Below, in pieces: positions 62,550 to 64,000 of a stretch of 64,000 nt of DNA. Each line of letters starts with the position of its first letter. Position 1 is the stretch's first letter. The position numbers and the translations under genes are program-made. This DNA is from Microbispora hainanensis (GTDB lineage Bacteria; Actinomycetota; Actinomycetes; Streptosporangiales; Streptosporangiaceae): the NCBI RefSeq assembly GCF_036186745.1, contig NZ_CP108086.1:7564001-7628000 (forward strand), given 5' to 3'. A model generated the notes under the pieces. It made no database searches. It was not told the origin of the DNA and worked only from the letters and a program-made list of their open reading frames with translations.

Positions 62550-64000
62550 TCAAGGCTGGCGCTTCGTCCGATCCTCGGGGTCCTCGGCGTCCTCGGAGTC
62601 GTCGAGCACGTCGCCGAAGTTCGGCTCTATGAACGCGGGGCCGTAGGACGGCGCGCTCGTGGCGGAAGGCCGCTCGGCCGCCTCGTCAGCGTCGCGCGTC
62701 TCCTCGCCGACCGGTGCCGGCATCGCCGCGGGAGCAACAGGAGCCACCGACGCCACCGGTGCCGGTGCCTCGTCGGCCGCGGCCACCTCGGCGACGACCT
62801 CGCCCGAGGAGCCGTCGTCCGCCTGTTCGCCGGTCGGCTCGTCCTCGTCGGACTGGTCGTCGTCACGGGAACCGACGGGGAGGTCCTCCTCGTCTTCGTC
62901 CTCGTCCTTGACCGCTTCCTGGATTTCCTCGTCGCCGACCTCGTCTTCGTCGTCGGCGAGGTCGTCCGGGATGTCGTCCGGGAGGTCACCGGGCTCTTCG
63001 CCGGACTCGTCGTAATCCTCTTCCAGGTCCTCGATCAGGCCGCCGGTCAGCTCGGCATAGCGTTCGGCCGCATCGGTCTCGCCGTCCTCGTCGAACCCCA
63101 TGGCACGGGCGAACCAGTCGGTCGCCGCCTCTTCGTGTCCCGCGTCGGCCAAGGCGTCCGCGTACGCGAAGGCGAGGCGTGCGGACCACGGCTTCGGCTG
63201 GGGATCGCGCAGCTCCGGCACCTTCTGCAGCGTGATCACAGCAGCGTCGTGCTGCCCGAGGTCACGACGGGCCCCGGACTCCACGATCGCCAGCTCGATC
63301 CGGCCCGCGCGGTCCAGCCGCTCGGCCTCACGCGACCGGACGAGGTCGAGCGCCCGCTCGGGCCGCCCGAGCCCACGCTCGCAGTCCGCCATGATCGGCA
63401 GGTACTCGTCGGAGCCGGTGATCCGCCTGGCCGCCCGCAGGTCGCCCAGCGCCTCGGCGTACTGCCCCGCGTGATAGGCGGCGATCCCGGTGGCCTCGCG
63501 CACTACGCCGATCCTGCCCGCGAAGCGGCGCGCCACCTTGGCGTGCTCATACGCCTTCTCCGGATCCTCGGCACTCAGCGCACGGGCGGCCGCCACGAGG
63601 TGGCTGGCCACGAGGTCCGCCAGGTCGTTCGGCAGCGAGCGAAGCTCCGCACGCGCCTCCCGGTCCAGCTCGTCCGGCGTGATGTCGGGGTCGAGCGGAG
63701 GCATCTCCTCGCGAACCCTCGGCCTGCTCTGCTCGTCCGGCCTGCCGTACCGGGTGCGGCTGCCGCCCCGCTCGTCGCGGCTGAAGGGACGCGCCGCACC
63801 TCGGTCGCCGCTGAACGGCCTGGACTCGTCACGGTCCCTGCCGAACGGGCGGGCACCGCGATCGCCGCCGAACTGCCGCCGCGGCCGGTCGCCGGAGCCC
63901 GACTCACGCCCACGGAACGTCCGAGGCCCTTCCTCACGGTCGCGGCCCGGACGCCTGTCGTCGCGGTCGCGGAAGGACCCGCCAGGCCGGTCCCCCGGCG
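62550..64000 (-). CDS. Large TPR-like protein with Arg/Gly/Asp-rich N-terminus and acidic C-terminus, cut by the window edge
   Basis: The reading frame is open from the stop at 62550 to the right edge, so the ATG at 63704 is internal. I translated the frame past 63704 to base 64000 and found no stop. Visible order: about 97 residues rich in Arg, Gly, Asp and Phe with repeats of the type FGGDRGARPFGRDRDE and FSGDRGAARPFSRDE; a TPR-like helical domain (VASHLVAAARALSAEDPEKAYEHAK, AAYHAGQYAEALGDLRAAR); then a roughly 170-residue tail of Asp/Glu runs and Ala/Pro/Val. The positive N-terminus and negative C-terminus may interact or drive condensation. Function unknown. Confidence 0.85.
   Translation of the reverse strand, partial: PGDRPGGSFRDRDDRRPGRDREEGPRTFRGRESGSGDRPRRQFGGDRGARPFGRDRDESRPFSGDRGAARPFSRDERGGSRTRYGRPDEQSRPRVREEMPPLDPDITPDELDREARAELRSLPNDLADLVASHLVAAARALSAEDPEKAYEHAKVARRFAGRIGVVREATGIAAYHAGQYAEALGDLRAARRITGSDEYLPIMADCERGLGRPERALDLVRSREAERLDRAGRIELAIVESGARRDLGQHDAAVITLQKVPELRDPQPKPWSARLAFAYADALADAGHEEAATDWFARAMGFDEDGETDAAERYAELTGGLIEDLEEDYDESGEEPGDLPDDIPDDLADDEDEVGDEEIQEAVKDEDEDEEDLPVGSRDDDQSDEDEPTGEQADDGSSGEVVAEVAAADEAPAPVASVAPVAPAAMPAPVGEETRDADEAAERPSATSAPSYGPAFIEPNFGDVLDDSEDAEDPEDRTKRQP

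Noticed and set aside
63702..63704. ATG at 63704 as the start of the right-edge TPR protein
   Set aside because: Translation of the same frame up to base 64000 shows no stop and a coherent repetitive Arg/Gly/Asp segment, so the true start lies beyond the edge.

Overview
The window is very GC-rich DNA with GTG/TTG starts, very short intergenic gaps and an actinobacterial gene set: whiA, an RbpA-type protein, SteA/SteB-like proteins, OpcA, a mycothiol-type maleylpyruvate isomerase-family enzyme, and a 13E12/DUF222-HNH protein. Gene order and protein flavour suggest a sporulating or mycelial actinomycete. My best guess is order Streptosporangiales (Microbispora/Nonomuraea/Streptosporangium-like), but that is inference and no genus can be fixed. 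Almost all of the window is chromosomal core. I saw no tRNA, rRNA, CRISPR array, insertion sequence or phage.

Layout. 1-3.5 kb: an MMPL exporter cut by the left edge, convergent with a NarL-type two-component pair. 3.6-13.2 kb: ctaB, divergent from the pentose-phosphate/glucose-6-phosphate operon tkt-tal-pgi-zwf-opcA-pgl, which ends in a strong hairpin terminator. 13.1-17.4 kb: the only clear accessory-looking segment, with tandem-repeat arrays around an oversized DUF222-HNH protein that carries about 490 residues of low-complexity sequence. 17.4-23.3 kb: a coiled-coil protein, a YciI-like protein, an ACT-GNAT fusion, and a FAD oxidoreductase-amidohydrolase operon. 23.4-33.3 kb (all minus strand): uvrC-rapZ-yvcK-whiA-gapA-pgk-tpiA-secG-rbpA. 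33.4-39.2 kb: a TetX-like monooxygenase divergent from a Tet-repressor-like regulator, then a Rieske lipoprotein and uvrA. 39.4-42.6 kb: a maleylpyruvate isomerase-family enzyme with a metallo-hydrolase, then a menC/N-acylamino acid racemase-like enolase-superfamily gene. 42.6-45.8 kb: psd-pssA phospholipid genes and terC behind a probable manganese riboswitch. 45.9-56.7 kb (minus strand): the envelope/cell-division and repair block tlyA-nadK-recN-steA-steB-(MraY/WecA-like)-murJ-glycosyltransferase. 57.2-64 kb: an SCP2 protein, a HAD phosphatase with a TPR protein, a DUF1015 protein, an SSB-like protein, an MBL hydrolase, and a large charge-segregated TPR protein cut by the right edge.

How the genes work together. 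tkt/tal/pgi/zwf/opcA/pgl feed glucose-6-phosphate through the oxidative and non-oxidative pentose phosphate branches. gapA/pgk/tpiA form the triose part of glycolysis, and yvcK and rapZ homologues link carbon state to envelope synthesis. Psd and PssA make phosphatidylethanolamine in sequence. MurJ, the MraY/WecA-like enzyme, the glycosyltransferase and SteA/SteB belong to wall assembly and cell separation.

The strongest non-coding signal is the terC leader. It combines a promoter overlapped by a DtxR/IdeR-like box, a yybP-ykoY-type aptamer, and a 9-bp hairpin that hides the ribosome-binding site. Other signals are a leaderless divergent promoter with inverted repeats between tetX-like and tetR-like genes, a DasR-like site before gapA, and many short tandem-repeat arrays (10, 12, 13, 14, 16, 26, 27, 30, 31, 34 and 74 bp units). 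The arrays lie between genes, at gene 3' ends, and in frame inside uvrC, the tetX-like gene and the isomerase-like gene.
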